Positions 1 through 6,393 of a stretch of 11,045 bases of DNA are shown piece by piece. This DNA comes from Clostridiales bacterium (GTDB lineage: Bacteria; Bacillota; Clostridia; Lachnospirales; Lachnospiraceae), in the NCBI GenBank assembly GCA_029267975.1, contig JAJUHH010000059.1, positions 1 through 11,045 of the forward strand, read 5' to 3'. Below the pieces are notes generated by a model. That model was not told the DNA's origin. It did not search any database and saw only the letters and a list, made by a program, of their open reading frames with translations. The stretch's first letter is position 1; each line of letters opens with the position of its first letter. A program made the position numbers and the translations under genes.

Positions 1-1317
1 AATCCAGGCCCCGTGCAGACCAAGTCCCACTGGAAAGCATAATAACCAGGTCAGAAGGGGGCGAACTGCCGCAATGCTGATCAAAGAGGTAGTTGCGACA
101 AATGCAGTATCTCCGGCACCTCTTAAGCAGCCCGACAGCACAACCTGGGAGGTTTGAAAATGGGTGCCCAAGGCTGCCAGTATCATAATATTGGCTCCCA
201 AGAGGATAATTGCAGGTTCTCTGCTGTATAATGACACCAAAAAGCTTCTGCCAAAGATGAATACAAAGAAGATAATCGTAGATATCATAAATGCAAGACG
301 TTGACCGGTTTTACCATATAGGATGGATAAATCCGGTCTTTTTGCACCCAGATTCTGTCCGACCAGGGCAGAAGCCGCAATGGATAGACCATCTCCGAAG
401 CAAAAGGACAGGGTGAGAATATTCATACAGATCAGATGAGTAGCATAAGCGGTTGTACCAAGTCTTGCAACAATGGAGGCATAAGCCAGAAAGCCGATAC
501 GCATAAAAACCTGCTCTACAAAAGCAGAGCTGCTTACCTTAAAAATCGGATCAAAAGTATCTCTTTCAAGAGCCCAGCCTGCTTTAAATTGAAAGCTCAG
601 ATAACCTTTTCTCTTGCACAGGGTTGAAAAGGAGATAAAGAAGGCAGCAATGGCGCCCATTAAGGTGGCGATTGCAGCTCCCTTGACTCCCAGCTTGGGA
701 AATATGCCGATACCGTTAATTAAGAGAAAGTCAAAGGTAATATTAATTAAATTACTGACAACATTACTCCACATGGATATCTTAGTCTTACCGCAACCAC
801 GCTGGGCCGCATTGATGGTAAGATTTAAAGCCTGAAAGGGCAGGCTTATCATAAGAATAATGAAGTAATCCATCGCATCCTTTATGTAAGAGGTATCTGC
901 ACCTGCAAATTGCAGGATAGGTTTAGCAAATATATAACCAAGCACAGCCATTATAATAGAGGCCAGAGCACTGATTATAATTCCTGTTCTGACTGTTTTG
1001 TTGGCACCGCTTCTGTTATCCTGCCCCTTTCTGCGTGCAGTGACTGCGGTAATTCCGGTATTTAAGGAGAAGATTACTGCCAGGAGAGTGAGCTTTGGCT
1101 GATTCGTAACACCTACAGCAGCAATGGCTCCTTCGCCCAAGGAGCCCACCATAATGGTATCTACTGAACCGATTAGAGCTACCAGCAGGGCTTCCAGGGC
1201 CGAGGGCCAGGCAATCTTGAAGAAATTCGAATAAGCTTTGCGGGTATCCGGAAGATCACCGATGATCTGATTGCTTTTCAGCATACTCTTGACAGAGAGA
1301 AACTTGGTTAACAGCAA
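1..1317 (-). CDS. MATE-family multidrug/metabolite efflux transporter, C-terminus cut by window edge
   Basis: Reading the minus strand from 1317 gives 439 uninterrupted codons to the window edge. MATE proteins usually have about 440-480 residues, so only the end is missing. They are inner-membrane, cation-coupled antiporters that export drugs or metabolites in 12 helices. The N-terminal part reads FFKIAWPSALEALLVALIGS then VDTIMVGSLGEGAIAAVG, the usual first helix and loop of the family. The second half repeats this pattern (FVEQVFMRIGFLAYA, then GQNLGAKRP), as expected from the two-lobed fold. I chose TTG at 1317 because GAAGGG (1329-1334) lies 11 bases upstream; the first in-frame ATG is at 1284 and has no clear binding site. 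An in-frame stop lies just upstream of the TTG. The substrate cannot be read from the sequence. It is transcribed away from deoD. Confidence 0.9.
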   Translation of the reverse strand, partial: MLLTKFLSVKSMLKSNQIIGDLPDTRKAYSNFFKIAWPSALEALLVALIGSVDTIMVGSLGEGAIAAVGVTNQPKLTLLAVIFSLNTGITAVTARRKGQDNRSGANKTVRTGIIISALASIIMAVLGYIFAKPILQFAGADTSYIKDAMDYFIILMISLPFQALNLTINAAQRGCGKTKISMWSNVVSNLINITFDFLLINGIGIFPKLGVKGAAIATLMGAIAAFFISFSTLCKRKGYLSFQFKAGWALERDTFDPIFKVSSSAFVEQVFMRIGFLAYASIVARLGTTAYATHLICMNILTLSFCFGDGLSIAASALVGQNLGAKRPDLSILYGKTGQRLAFMISTIIFFVFIFGRSFLVSLYSREPAIILLGANIMILAALGTHFQTSQVVLSGCLRGAGDTAFVATTSLISIAAVRPLLTWLLCFPVGLGLHGAWI

Positions 1318-1357
1318 GGAATATCACACCCTTCAATGAATTAAAAACAATATAAAA

Positions 1358-1385
1358 ATTATAGCATGTATTTTTTGCAAAACAA
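1358..1385 (-). promoter_or_regulatory. Promoter for the MATE transporter gene
   Basis: On the minus strand a perfect TATAAT (-10, 1358-1363) is preceded by TGC, making an extended -10. A weak -35, TTGTTT (1380-1385), lies 16 bases upstream. The -10 sits about 40 bases before the proposed TTG start of the transporter. This is sequence matching only; the transcription start is not proven. Confidence 0.6.
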
Positions 1386-1401
1386 TGTAATATGCTATAA
1401 T
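1375..1401 (+). promoter_or_regulatory. Distal plus-strand promoter upstream of deoD
   Basis: A perfect TATAAT (1396-1401) with an upstream TGC forms an extended -10 facing deoD. A TTGCAA -35-like box (1375-1380) has a short 15-base spacer. It lies back to back with the MATE promoter and would give a leader of about 240 bases before deoD. A second and better-spaced promoter lies at 1472-1500, so this one may be minor or may only reflect the local inverted repeat. Confidence 0.4.
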
Positions 1402-1471
1402 TCCCGAAAAGCAGTACAATTTTCATGGTTTTTTGTTAATTTTAACCATAAACCAGAGAGAGCAACAAAGA

Positions 1472-1500
1472 TTGCCATTAATATAAAAATATGTTAATAT
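1472..1500 (+). promoter_or_regulatory. Main promoter of the deoD-deoC-cdd operon
   Basis: TTGCCA (-35, 1472-1477), a 17-base spacer and TAATAT (-10, 1495-1500) preceded by TGT give a near-consensus extended -10 promoter. Transcription would start near 1507, leaving a leader of about 140 bases before the deoD start codon. Upstream, ATGGTT (1425-1430) and AACCAT (1444-1449) form a small dyad that could bind a regulator. I see no known riboswitch in the leader. Confidence 0.6.
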
Positions 1501-1646
1501 AGGAAGGCACCCAAAGAATGCGGGCATAATTGATACTATCTGTCATGAGCAGGTATATTGGTTGGTCAGATTCATAACAATAGTTAGTAACAGATCGGAA
1601 CAAAGAGGTTTCGACGATATGAATGATAATACGAGGAGGAAACAAT

Positions 1647-2354
1647 ATGAATATTCCTACACCCCATAATGAAGCAACCGAAGGGGCGATTGCGAAAACA
1701 GTCCTGATGCCGGGAGATCCCTTAAGAGCTAAGTTTATTGCTGACACCTATTTAGAGGATGTTGTCTGCTTTAATAAAGTAAGAAATATGTTAGGCTATA
1801 CCGGAACCTATAAAGGAAAGAAGGTATCCGTCATGGGCGGTGGTATGGGCATGCCTTCCATCGGAATCTATTCTTATGAGCTTTTCAATTTCTATGATGT
1901 GGATAACATCATCAGAATTGGCTCTGCCGGTGGAATTGCTGACCAGGTAAAGCTGAGAGATATCGTTATTGGTATGGGCGCATCCACCAATTCCAACTAT
2001 GCAGCACAGTATAAGCTGCCCGGAACCTTTGCACCCATCGCTGATTATTCCCTGCTGCGCCGTGCGGTAGAGACCGCAGAGCGGATGAATATTAAGACGG
2101 TTGTCGGCAATGTACTTTCCTCCGATACCTTCTATGATGACAATAAGGAAGCCAATTCCTTATGGCGCAAGATGAATGTTCTTGCAGTTGAGATGGAAGC
2201 AGCAGCCCTCTACATGAATGCGGCCAGAGCCGGTAAGAAGGCACTTTGCATACTTACAATTTCAGACCATGTATTTACCGGTGAATCCTTATCTGCAGAA
2301 GACAGACAGCTTACCTTCCGGGATATGATGGAAATCGCTCTGGAAATCGCTTAA
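1647..2354 (+). CDS. deoD: Purine nucleoside phosphorylase, DeoD type
   Basis: Cytoplasmic hexameric enzyme that splits purine (deoxy)ribonucleosides with phosphate into free base and (deoxy)ribose-1-phosphate, for salvage and carbon use. The 235-residue product matches the family length (233-239). Phosphate- and nucleoside-binding residues are present: the GDPLR motif (Gly23, Arg27), Arg46, Arg90/Ser93 in RIGSAGG, Glu182-Met183-Glu184 in VEMEAAAL, and the base-protonating Asp207 in ISDH. All sit three residues later than in E. coli DeoD. The reading frame is open eight codons upstream to 1623, but AGGAGG (1634-1639) is placed correctly only for ATG 1647. It is the first gene of an operon with deoC, 32 bases downstream. 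Confidence 0.97.
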   Translation: MNIPTPHNEATEGAIAKTVLMPGDPLRAKFIADTYLEDVVCFNKVRNMLGYTGTYKGKKVSVMGGGMGMPSIGIYSYELFNFYDVDNIIRIGSAGGIADQVKLRDIVIGMGASTNSNYAAQYKLPGTFAPIADYSLLRRAVETAERMNIKTVVGNVLSSDTFYDDNKEANSLWRKMNVLAVEMEAAALYMNAARAGKKALCILTISDHVFTGESLSAEDRQLTFRDMMEIALEIA

Positions 2355-2386
2355 GAATTGGTTATAAACACGATGGAGGTGTTCCT

Positions 2387-3052
2387 ATGGATAGGAAATA
2401 TATATTTGAAAAGGTGGATCATACCCTTCTGACCCAGACAGCAACCTGGGAGGAGATTAAGCAAATCTGTGCTGACGCTATCACCTATGGTGTGGCTTCT
2501 GTCTGCATTCCGCCTTCCTATGTAAAGCAGGCAAAGGAATATGTTAAGGATAAGATGGCAGTCTGCACTGTGATTGGCTTTCCCAACGGGTATAATACCA
2601 CAGCGGTCAAGGTGTATGAGACAAAGGATGCCATTGCAAACGGCGCAGATGAAATCGATATGGTTATCAATCTGGGAATGCTCAAGGACCGAAGGTATGA
2701 TGAATTACGTGAGGAGATCAAGCAGCTGAAGCAGGCCTGCGGCGATAAAGTATTGAAGGTGATCATTGAGACCTGTTTACTGACTGAGGATGAGAAGGTC
2801 AAGATGTGTGAGATCGTAACTGAGGCCGGAGCTGATTTTATTAAGACCTCCACCGGCTTTTCCACAGCCGGAGCTACTTTCCAGGATGTTGCCCTGTTTA
2901 AGGAGCATGTGGGGAGTAATGTCCGCATAAAAGCAGCGGGTGGTATCTCATCCTTTGATGATGCAGATCAGTTCATTAAGCTTGGTGCTTCCAGACTTGG
3001 CACCAGCCGTATTGTTAAATTAGCAAAAAATCAAACCGGAACAGGTTATTGA
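2387..3052 (+). CDS. deoC: Deoxyribose-phosphate aldolase
   Basis: Class I aldolase that cleaves 2-deoxy-D-ribose-5-phosphate to acetaldehyde and glyceraldehyde-3-phosphate, feeding deoxynucleoside sugar into glycolysis. The 221-residue protein has the usual short DeoC length. Catalytic residues are visible: Asp91 in the EIDMVINLG strand, Schiff-base Lys153 in ADFIKTSTGF, and Lys182 in IKAAGGI. The start has a strong GGAGGT site (2375-2380) six bases before ATG. It lies between deoD and cdd, all on one strand with gaps of 32 and 50 bases, so co-transcription is likely. The phosphopentomutase (deoB) that would supply its substrate from DeoD product is not in the window. Confidence 0.97.
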   Translation: MDRKYIFEKVDHTLLTQTATWEEIKQICADAITYGVASVCIPPSYVKQAKEYVKDKMAVCTVIGFPNGYNTTAVKVYETKDAIANGADEIDMVINLGMLKDRRYDELREEIKQLKQACGDKVLKVIIETCLLTEDEKVKMCEIVTEAGADFIKTSTGFSTAGATFQDVALFKEHVGSNVRIKAAGGISSFDDADQFIKLGASRLGTSRIVKLAKNQTGTGY

Positions 3053-3102
3053 TCAGGTTATTAATCCAGTTGAAATAATCTATCATTAAGGAGGTTAGGA
3101 AG

Positions 3103-3693
3103 ATGTTGGATAATAATCAGAAGAATCTACATCAGGAAAGTAATGAGCATGAGGATCCTATTCACCATGGTGATCATGAGGACGCCTGCAATTGTCAGGG
3201 GGAGCATGTTCCTGAGGATGGTCAGAACAGCCTGATCCTTCGTGACAGGGGAGAGGTGCTGGCAAAGCATGAGATTGTCAGCCATTCCGTTGCAAGAAAT
3301 CTGGTCAGAGATGCCATTGAAGCCATGCATAAGGCATATGCTCCTTATTCCAGGCACCATGTTGGAGCTGCACTACTTACCAAAAATCAAAAGGTATATC
3401 AGGGCTGCAATATTGAGAGTGCGTCCTATTCCCCTACCAACTGCGCGGAACGTACTGCCTTTTTTAAGGCAATCAGTGAAGGAGAACGTGATTTTTCAGC
3501 AATTGCAGTAGTCGGCGGAAAAGACGGCATTCTGAAGGATTTCTGTCCGCCTTGCGGAGTATGCAGGCAGGTAATGCGGGAGTTTGTAGATCCCAAGAGC
3601 TTTCTCGTTATCCTTGCAAGATCCGAGGAGGATTATCTGGTATTCTTCCTGGAGGAATTACTGCCTTTAAGCTTTGGACCGGATAATTTATAA
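3103..3693 (+). CDS. cdd: Cytidine deaminase with a His/Cys-rich N-terminal extension
   Basis: Zinc hydrolase that deaminates cytidine and deoxycytidine to uridine and deoxyuridine. The catalytic core begins near residue 64. It has the NIESASYSPTNCAER motif with zinc ligand Cys114 and catalytic Glu116, then PPCGVCRQ with zinc ligands Cys151 and Cys154, and ends in the family-like ELLPLSFGPDNL. Typical Cdd has about 130-140 residues; this one has 196. The extra N-terminus is acidic and rich in His and Cys (His10, 16, 21, 22, 25, 35; Cys29, 31). The start is well supported: AAGGAGG (3088-3094) lies eight bases before the ATG. An internal GTG at 3256 would give a normal-sized protein but has only a badly spaced binding site. 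The extension may bind metal; its role is unknown. It is the last gene of the deo operon. Confidence 0.95.
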   Translation: MLDNNQKNLHQESNEHEDPIHHGDHEDACNCQGEHVPEDGQNSLILRDRGEVLAKHEIVSHSVARNLVRDAIEAMHKAYAPYSRHHVGAALLTKNQKVYQGCNIESASYSPTNCAERTAFFKAISEGERDFSAIAVVGGKDGILKDFCPPCGVCRQVMREFVDPKSFLVILARSEEDYLVFFLEELLPLSFGPDNL

Positions 3694-3896
3694 AGTTACT
3701 GTTCACACCTAATAAGTAGTGAGAAATTAAGATCCAGACAAAGGTTCCTGCGCGGAGCCGCTTTCGCTTAATTGCATTACGTAACAGTACATGGCTCTAC
3801 AATACAGAGCCTAAGTACTGACGAATGCAAATACTCCGCTTCGGAATCCTTAGTCAGGATCTTAATATCAGTCTAATTGGGTGTGAACAGTAGCTT
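3693..3896. repeat. Long palindromic, MITE-like intergenic element
   Basis: A region of about 204 bases that folds on itself along nearly its whole length. The terminal inverted repeats match at 16 of 17 positions (3693-3709 with 3880-3896; AAG[T/C]TACTGTTCACACC). Nested pairs continue inward: ATTAAGATCC (3726-3735) with 3857-3866, GCGGAG (3752-3757) with 3834-3839, TTGCATT (3772-3778) with 3824-3830, CAGTAC (3785-3790) with 3815-3820, and GGCTCT (3793-3798) with AGAGCC (3806-3811) around a 7-base loop. No open reading frame or transposase is inside, and I find no convincing target-site duplication. It begins on the cdd stop codon and ends before the glyA promoter. It may be a non-autonomous mobile element, and its RNA hairpin could also end or protect the deo transcript. 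Confidence 0.8.
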
Positions 3897-3932
3897 ATTA
3901 AGAGCAAAGACACTCTCACATTAAATTTATAC

Positions 3933-3961
3933 TTTCCTAAAGTAAAGGACTATGCTATACT
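3933..3961 (+). promoter_or_regulatory. Promoter of glyA
   Basis: TATACT (3956-3961) preceded by TGC is an extended -10; the region 17 bases upstream (3933-3938, TTTCCT) is only a weak -35. A small palindrome, ACTTTCCTAAAGT (3931-3943), overlaps the -35 region. Transcription would start near 3968, giving a leader of about 55 bases. Confidence 0.55.
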
Positions 3962-3970
3962 GTATGGAAA

Positions 3971-3988
3971 TATACAGAACACTGTATA
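3971..3988. promoter_or_regulatory. Operator-like dyad at the glyA transcription start
   Basis: TATACAG-AACA-CTGTATA is a perfect 7-base inverted repeat with a 4-base spacer, lying 10-27 bases after the -10 box. A further CTGTAT half site lies at 3960-3965, and TATACTG recurs at 3956-3962 and 3999-4005. Position over the start of transcription suggests a repressor site. I cannot match it to a known regulator; the spacing does not fit LexA. Confidence 0.45.
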
Positions 3989-4022
3989 AATATACTAATA
4001 TACTGGAAAGGAATTGAGGCAC

Positions 4023-5261
4023 ATGTATTCATTTGAGGATGTAAAATCATTTGACCCTGAATTGGCCAAAGCCATAACATTGGAGATAGAGAGGCAGAAC
4101 AGCCATATTGAGCTGATCGCTTCTGAAAACTTTGTAAGTAAAGCGGTCATGGCGGCTATGGGAAGCCAGCTTACCAATAAATATGCAGAAGGTTATCCGG
4201 GGAAGAGATACTATGGTGGTTGTGAATATGTGGATATGGCAGAGAATCTGGCAATAGAACGTGCAAAGGAATTATTTGGATGCACCTATGCCAATGTTCA
4301 GCCTCATTCCGGAGCCCAGGCAAATATGGGTGTATTCTTTGCTTTATTAAAGCCCGGCGATACTGTACTGGGTATGAATTTAGCGCATGGCGGTCACCTG
4401 ACCCATGGAAGTCCGGTGAACATGAGCGGCAGCTATTTCAATATTATTCCTTACGGTGTCAATGATGAGGGCTATATTGATTATGAGAATGTCAGAAGAA
4501 TTGCAAAAGAAGCTAGGCCGAAGCTGATCATCGCTGGTGCCAGCGCTTATGCAAGAAAAATAGATTTTAAGCTCTTCCGTGAGATCGCAGACGAGGTTGG
4601 TGCTTTCCTGATGGTGGATATGGCGCATATTGCGGGATTGGTTGCTGCCGGTCTGCACCAGAGCCCGATTCCTTATGCACATGTTACTACCACCACCACA
4701 CATAAGACCTTAAGAGGACCCAGAGGCGGTATGATCTTATCCAGTGCGGAAATCGCAGAGGAGCATAAGCTGAACAAGGCCATCTTCCCGGGAATTCAGG
4801 GCGGACCGCTTATGCATGTGATTGCAGCTAAGGCAGTCTGCTTTAAGGAAGCCCTTGACCCCAGCTTTAAGGAATATGCGAAGCAGGTTATCGATAATGC
4901 CCAGGCTTTGGCCAACGGCCTCATGAAGCGTGGCTTCAAGCTTGTATCTGGAGGTACCGATAATCATCTTATGCTGGTAGATCTGCAGAACATGGGAGTC
5001 ACCGGTAAGGATACGGAGAAGCTTCTGGATGCGGCAAACATTACCTGCAATAAGAATGCGGTGCCGAATGATCCCGCCTCTCCCTTTGTTACCAGCGGTA
5101 TCCGTCTGGGTACGCCTGCAGTTACCACAAGAGGCATGAACACGCAGGATATGGATATTATTGCAGAAGCCATTTACCTGCTGGTGAAGGACGTAGAGGC
5201 AAACAAGACAAAAGTATTAGGAATGGTGAAGGAACTGACGGATAACTATCCGCTTTACTAG
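4023..5261 (+). CDS. glyA: Serine hydroxymethyltransferase
   Basis: Cytoplasmic PLP enzyme that interconverts serine and glycine while loading one-carbon units onto tetrahydrofolate. The 412-residue product has normal length. Key residues are visible: the N-terminal IELIASENFVS motif, YPGKRYYGG (59-66), His122 which stacks on PLP, Asp199 in VDMAHIAGL, and the PLP-binding Lys228 in TTTTTHKTLRGPRGG. The frame opens at a TTG (4014), but AAAGGAA (4007-4013) is spaced for ATG 4023, and the protein start MYSFEDVKSFDPELAKAI fits the family. It has its own promoter after the palindromic element. An AraC-family gene begins two bases after its stop, so the two are probably one transcript. Confidence 0.97.
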   Translation: MYSFEDVKSFDPELAKAITLEIERQNSHIELIASENFVSKAVMAAMGSQLTNKYAEGYPGKRYYGGCEYVDMAENLAIERAKELFGCTYANVQPHSGAQANMGVFFALLKPGDTVLGMNLAHGGHLTHGSPVNMSGSYFNIIPYGVNDEGYIDYENVRRIAKEARPKLIIAGASAYARKIDFKLFREIADEVGAFLMVDMAHIAGLVAAGLHQSPIPYAHVTTTTTHKTLRGPRGGMILSSAEIAEEHKLNKAIFPGIQGGPLMHVIAAKAVCFKEALDPSFKEYAKQVIDNAQALANGLMKRGFKLVSGGTDNHLMLVDLQNMGVTGKDTEKLLDAANITCNKNAVPNDPASPFVTSGIRLGTPAVTTRGMNTQDMDIIAEAIYLLVKDVEANKTKVLGMVKELTDNYPLY

Positions 5262-5263
5262 CT

Positions 5264-6223
5264 ATGAATGTAAAAATACTGGATCAGCTGAAGAGGATTA
5301 CGCCTGAAGAACAGGATATCCTGGACGGGAGAACACAAATCAATAAAGAGTTATATATGGACAGCTCCTCCTCCGTCATTGATAACCGCAAGCTGCTGGA
5401 GAGCGGTAAGCTGATCCAGATACGGACCCATACCCGTTTTGTGCATTTTCCCAAGCATACTCATAATTATGTAGAAGTAATCTATATGTGTCAGGGAGCG
5501 ACCACCCACATCATCAATGGGGATCAGGTGAAACTGCAGCAAGGGGAATTGCTCTTCCTTAATCAGAATGCAACCCAGGAGATACTCCCTGCCGGTGCGG
5601 ATGATATTGCGGTGAATTTTATTATACTTCCGGAATTCTTCGATCAGGCCCTGCTCATGATCGGGGAGGAAGAGAACCTGATCCGGGAATTTATTATTGG
5701 ATGTCTTCGCAGCGAGGAGGATAAGGTTAGCTTCCTGCACTTTAAGGTAGCAGAGATCTTGCCTATACAGAACCTGGTAGAGAATCTGATCTGGACGCTG
5801 ATGAACAATCAGCAGAACAATGTCCGCCTGAATCAGGTGACCATGGGACTTCTTTTCCTGCAGCTGATGAATCATACGGATAAGGTTACTGTTGGTAAAG
5901 ACCGCTTTGAGCAGGAGCTCTTACTCACGGTCCTGCGCTTTATTGAGGAGCATTATAAGGAAGGAAACCTCTCTGACCTGGCCCAGGAGCTGCATTATAA
6001 TCTCTATTGGCTCAGTCGTATGGTTAAGAGAATGACCGGCAAAACCTACACAGAGCTGCTGCAAACCAAGAGGTTAAATCAGGCAGCTTATCTGCTGCAT
6101 AGCACAAAGCTGTCGGTTGCTGATATTGGCTTAGCAGTAGGCTACGATAACCTAAGCTACTTTCATCGTATCTTCCGGGAGAAGTTCGGTCTGTCTCCAA
6201 AAGAATATAGAAACTGCAAATAA
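5264..6223 (+). CDS. AraC-family transcriptional regulator with cupin sensor domain
   Basis: Likely a DNA-binding regulator of sugar or amino-acid genes. The 319-residue protein has an N-terminal cupin-like ligand domain (about 55-130, including FPKHTHNYVEVIYMCQG and GELLFLNQNATQE) and a C-terminal AraC double helix-turn-helix (about 215-319). The second helix-turn-helix carries the family signature SVADIGLAVGYDNLSYFHRIFR, ending FGLSPKEYR. The start ATG lies two bases after the glyA stop. No Shine-Dalgarno sequence is near it, and an in-frame stop at 5243 rules out an upstream start, so translation is probably coupled to glyA. The next gene is rhaA, which makes a rhamnose-responsive role possible, but its target and ligand cannot be read here. 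Confidence 0.92.
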   Translation: MNVKILDQLKRITPEEQDILDGRTQINKELYMDSSSSVIDNRKLLESGKLIQIRTHTRFVHFPKHTHNYVEVIYMCQGATTHIINGDQVKLQQGELLFLNQNATQEILPAGADDIAVNFIILPEFFDQALLMIGEEENLIREFIIGCLRSEEDKVSFLHFKVAEILPIQNLVENLIWTLMNNQQNNVRLNQVTMGLLFLQLMNHTDKVTVGKDRFEQELLLTVLRFIEEHYKEGNLSDLAQELHYNLYWLSRMVKRMTGKTYTELLQTKRLNQAAYLLHSTKLSVADIGLAVGYDNLSYFHRIFREKFGLSPKEYRNCK

Positions 6224-6258
6224 GGACACTTTTTTATGCAAAAGGTGTTCTTATTTTT
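6222..6258 (+). terminator. Rho-independent terminator after the AraC gene
   Basis: AAGGACACTTTTT (6222-6234) pairs with AAAAGGTGTTCTT (6240-6252), a 13-pair stem with two G-U wobbles and a 5-base loop, followed by ATTTTT. The stem begins inside the stop codon of the regulator gene. Confidence 0.8.
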
Positions 6259-6278
6259 GTCCAAATTTCTGTTATACT
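6251..6278 (+). promoter_or_regulatory. Promoter of rhaA
   Basis: TATACT (6273-6278) preceded by TGT is an extended -10. The -35 is poor (TTATTT at 6251-6256, 16-base spacer) and overlaps the tail of the preceding terminator. A weak -35 is what one expects where an activator such as an AraC protein assists. The leader from about 6285 to 6393 is about 110 bases and holds short palindromes (ATGGCCAT at 6338-6345, AAGCTT at 6347-6352) with no clear meaning. Confidence 0.45.
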
Positions 6279-6393
6279 TATAGTTAGTATGACAACTGTA
6301 AGCAGGCCTGTCCCGGATAAGTTATGCCCCGGTGATCATGGCCATTAAGCTTCGTGATGCAATATAAACTGTTTCTTTGAAGGAGGAGATCAT

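Larger units (their letters stand above)
1357..1402. repeat. Inverted repeat holding both divergent -10 boxes
   Basis: AATTATAGCAT (1357-1367) and ATGCTATAATT (1392-1402) are exact reverse complements of 11 bases separated by 24 bases. Each arm contains an extended -10 element, one for each strand. The symmetry could be an operator for a regulator controlling both directions, or simply two consensus promoters facing apart. Confidence 0.6.

Noticed and set aside
436..835. Two short plus-strand frames inside the transporter gene
   Set aside because: They lie fully opposite the long minus-strand MATE frame, lack ribosome binding sites and show no protein family features.
1623..1646. Eight-codon N-terminal extension of DeoD (ATG 1623)
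   Set aside because: The Shine-Dalgarno sequence lies inside this stretch and the family N-terminus begins at ATG 1647.
3256..3693. Shorter cytidine deaminase starting at GTG 3256
   Set aside because: The purine-rich run before it is only about two bases away, while ATG 3103 has a full AAGGAGG at good distance.
3693..3896. Simple rho-independent terminator for cdd
   Set aside because: The hairpin is far longer than a terminator and lacks a T tract after it; a repeat element is the better description, though it may still affect transcript ends.
3960..3977. LexA/SOS box at the glyA promoter (CTGTAT...ATACAG)
   Set aside because: The CTGT to ACAG spacing is 10 bases, not the 8 of the enterobacterial box, and it does not resemble the Firmicute GAAC-N4-GTTC box; glyA is not an SOS gene.
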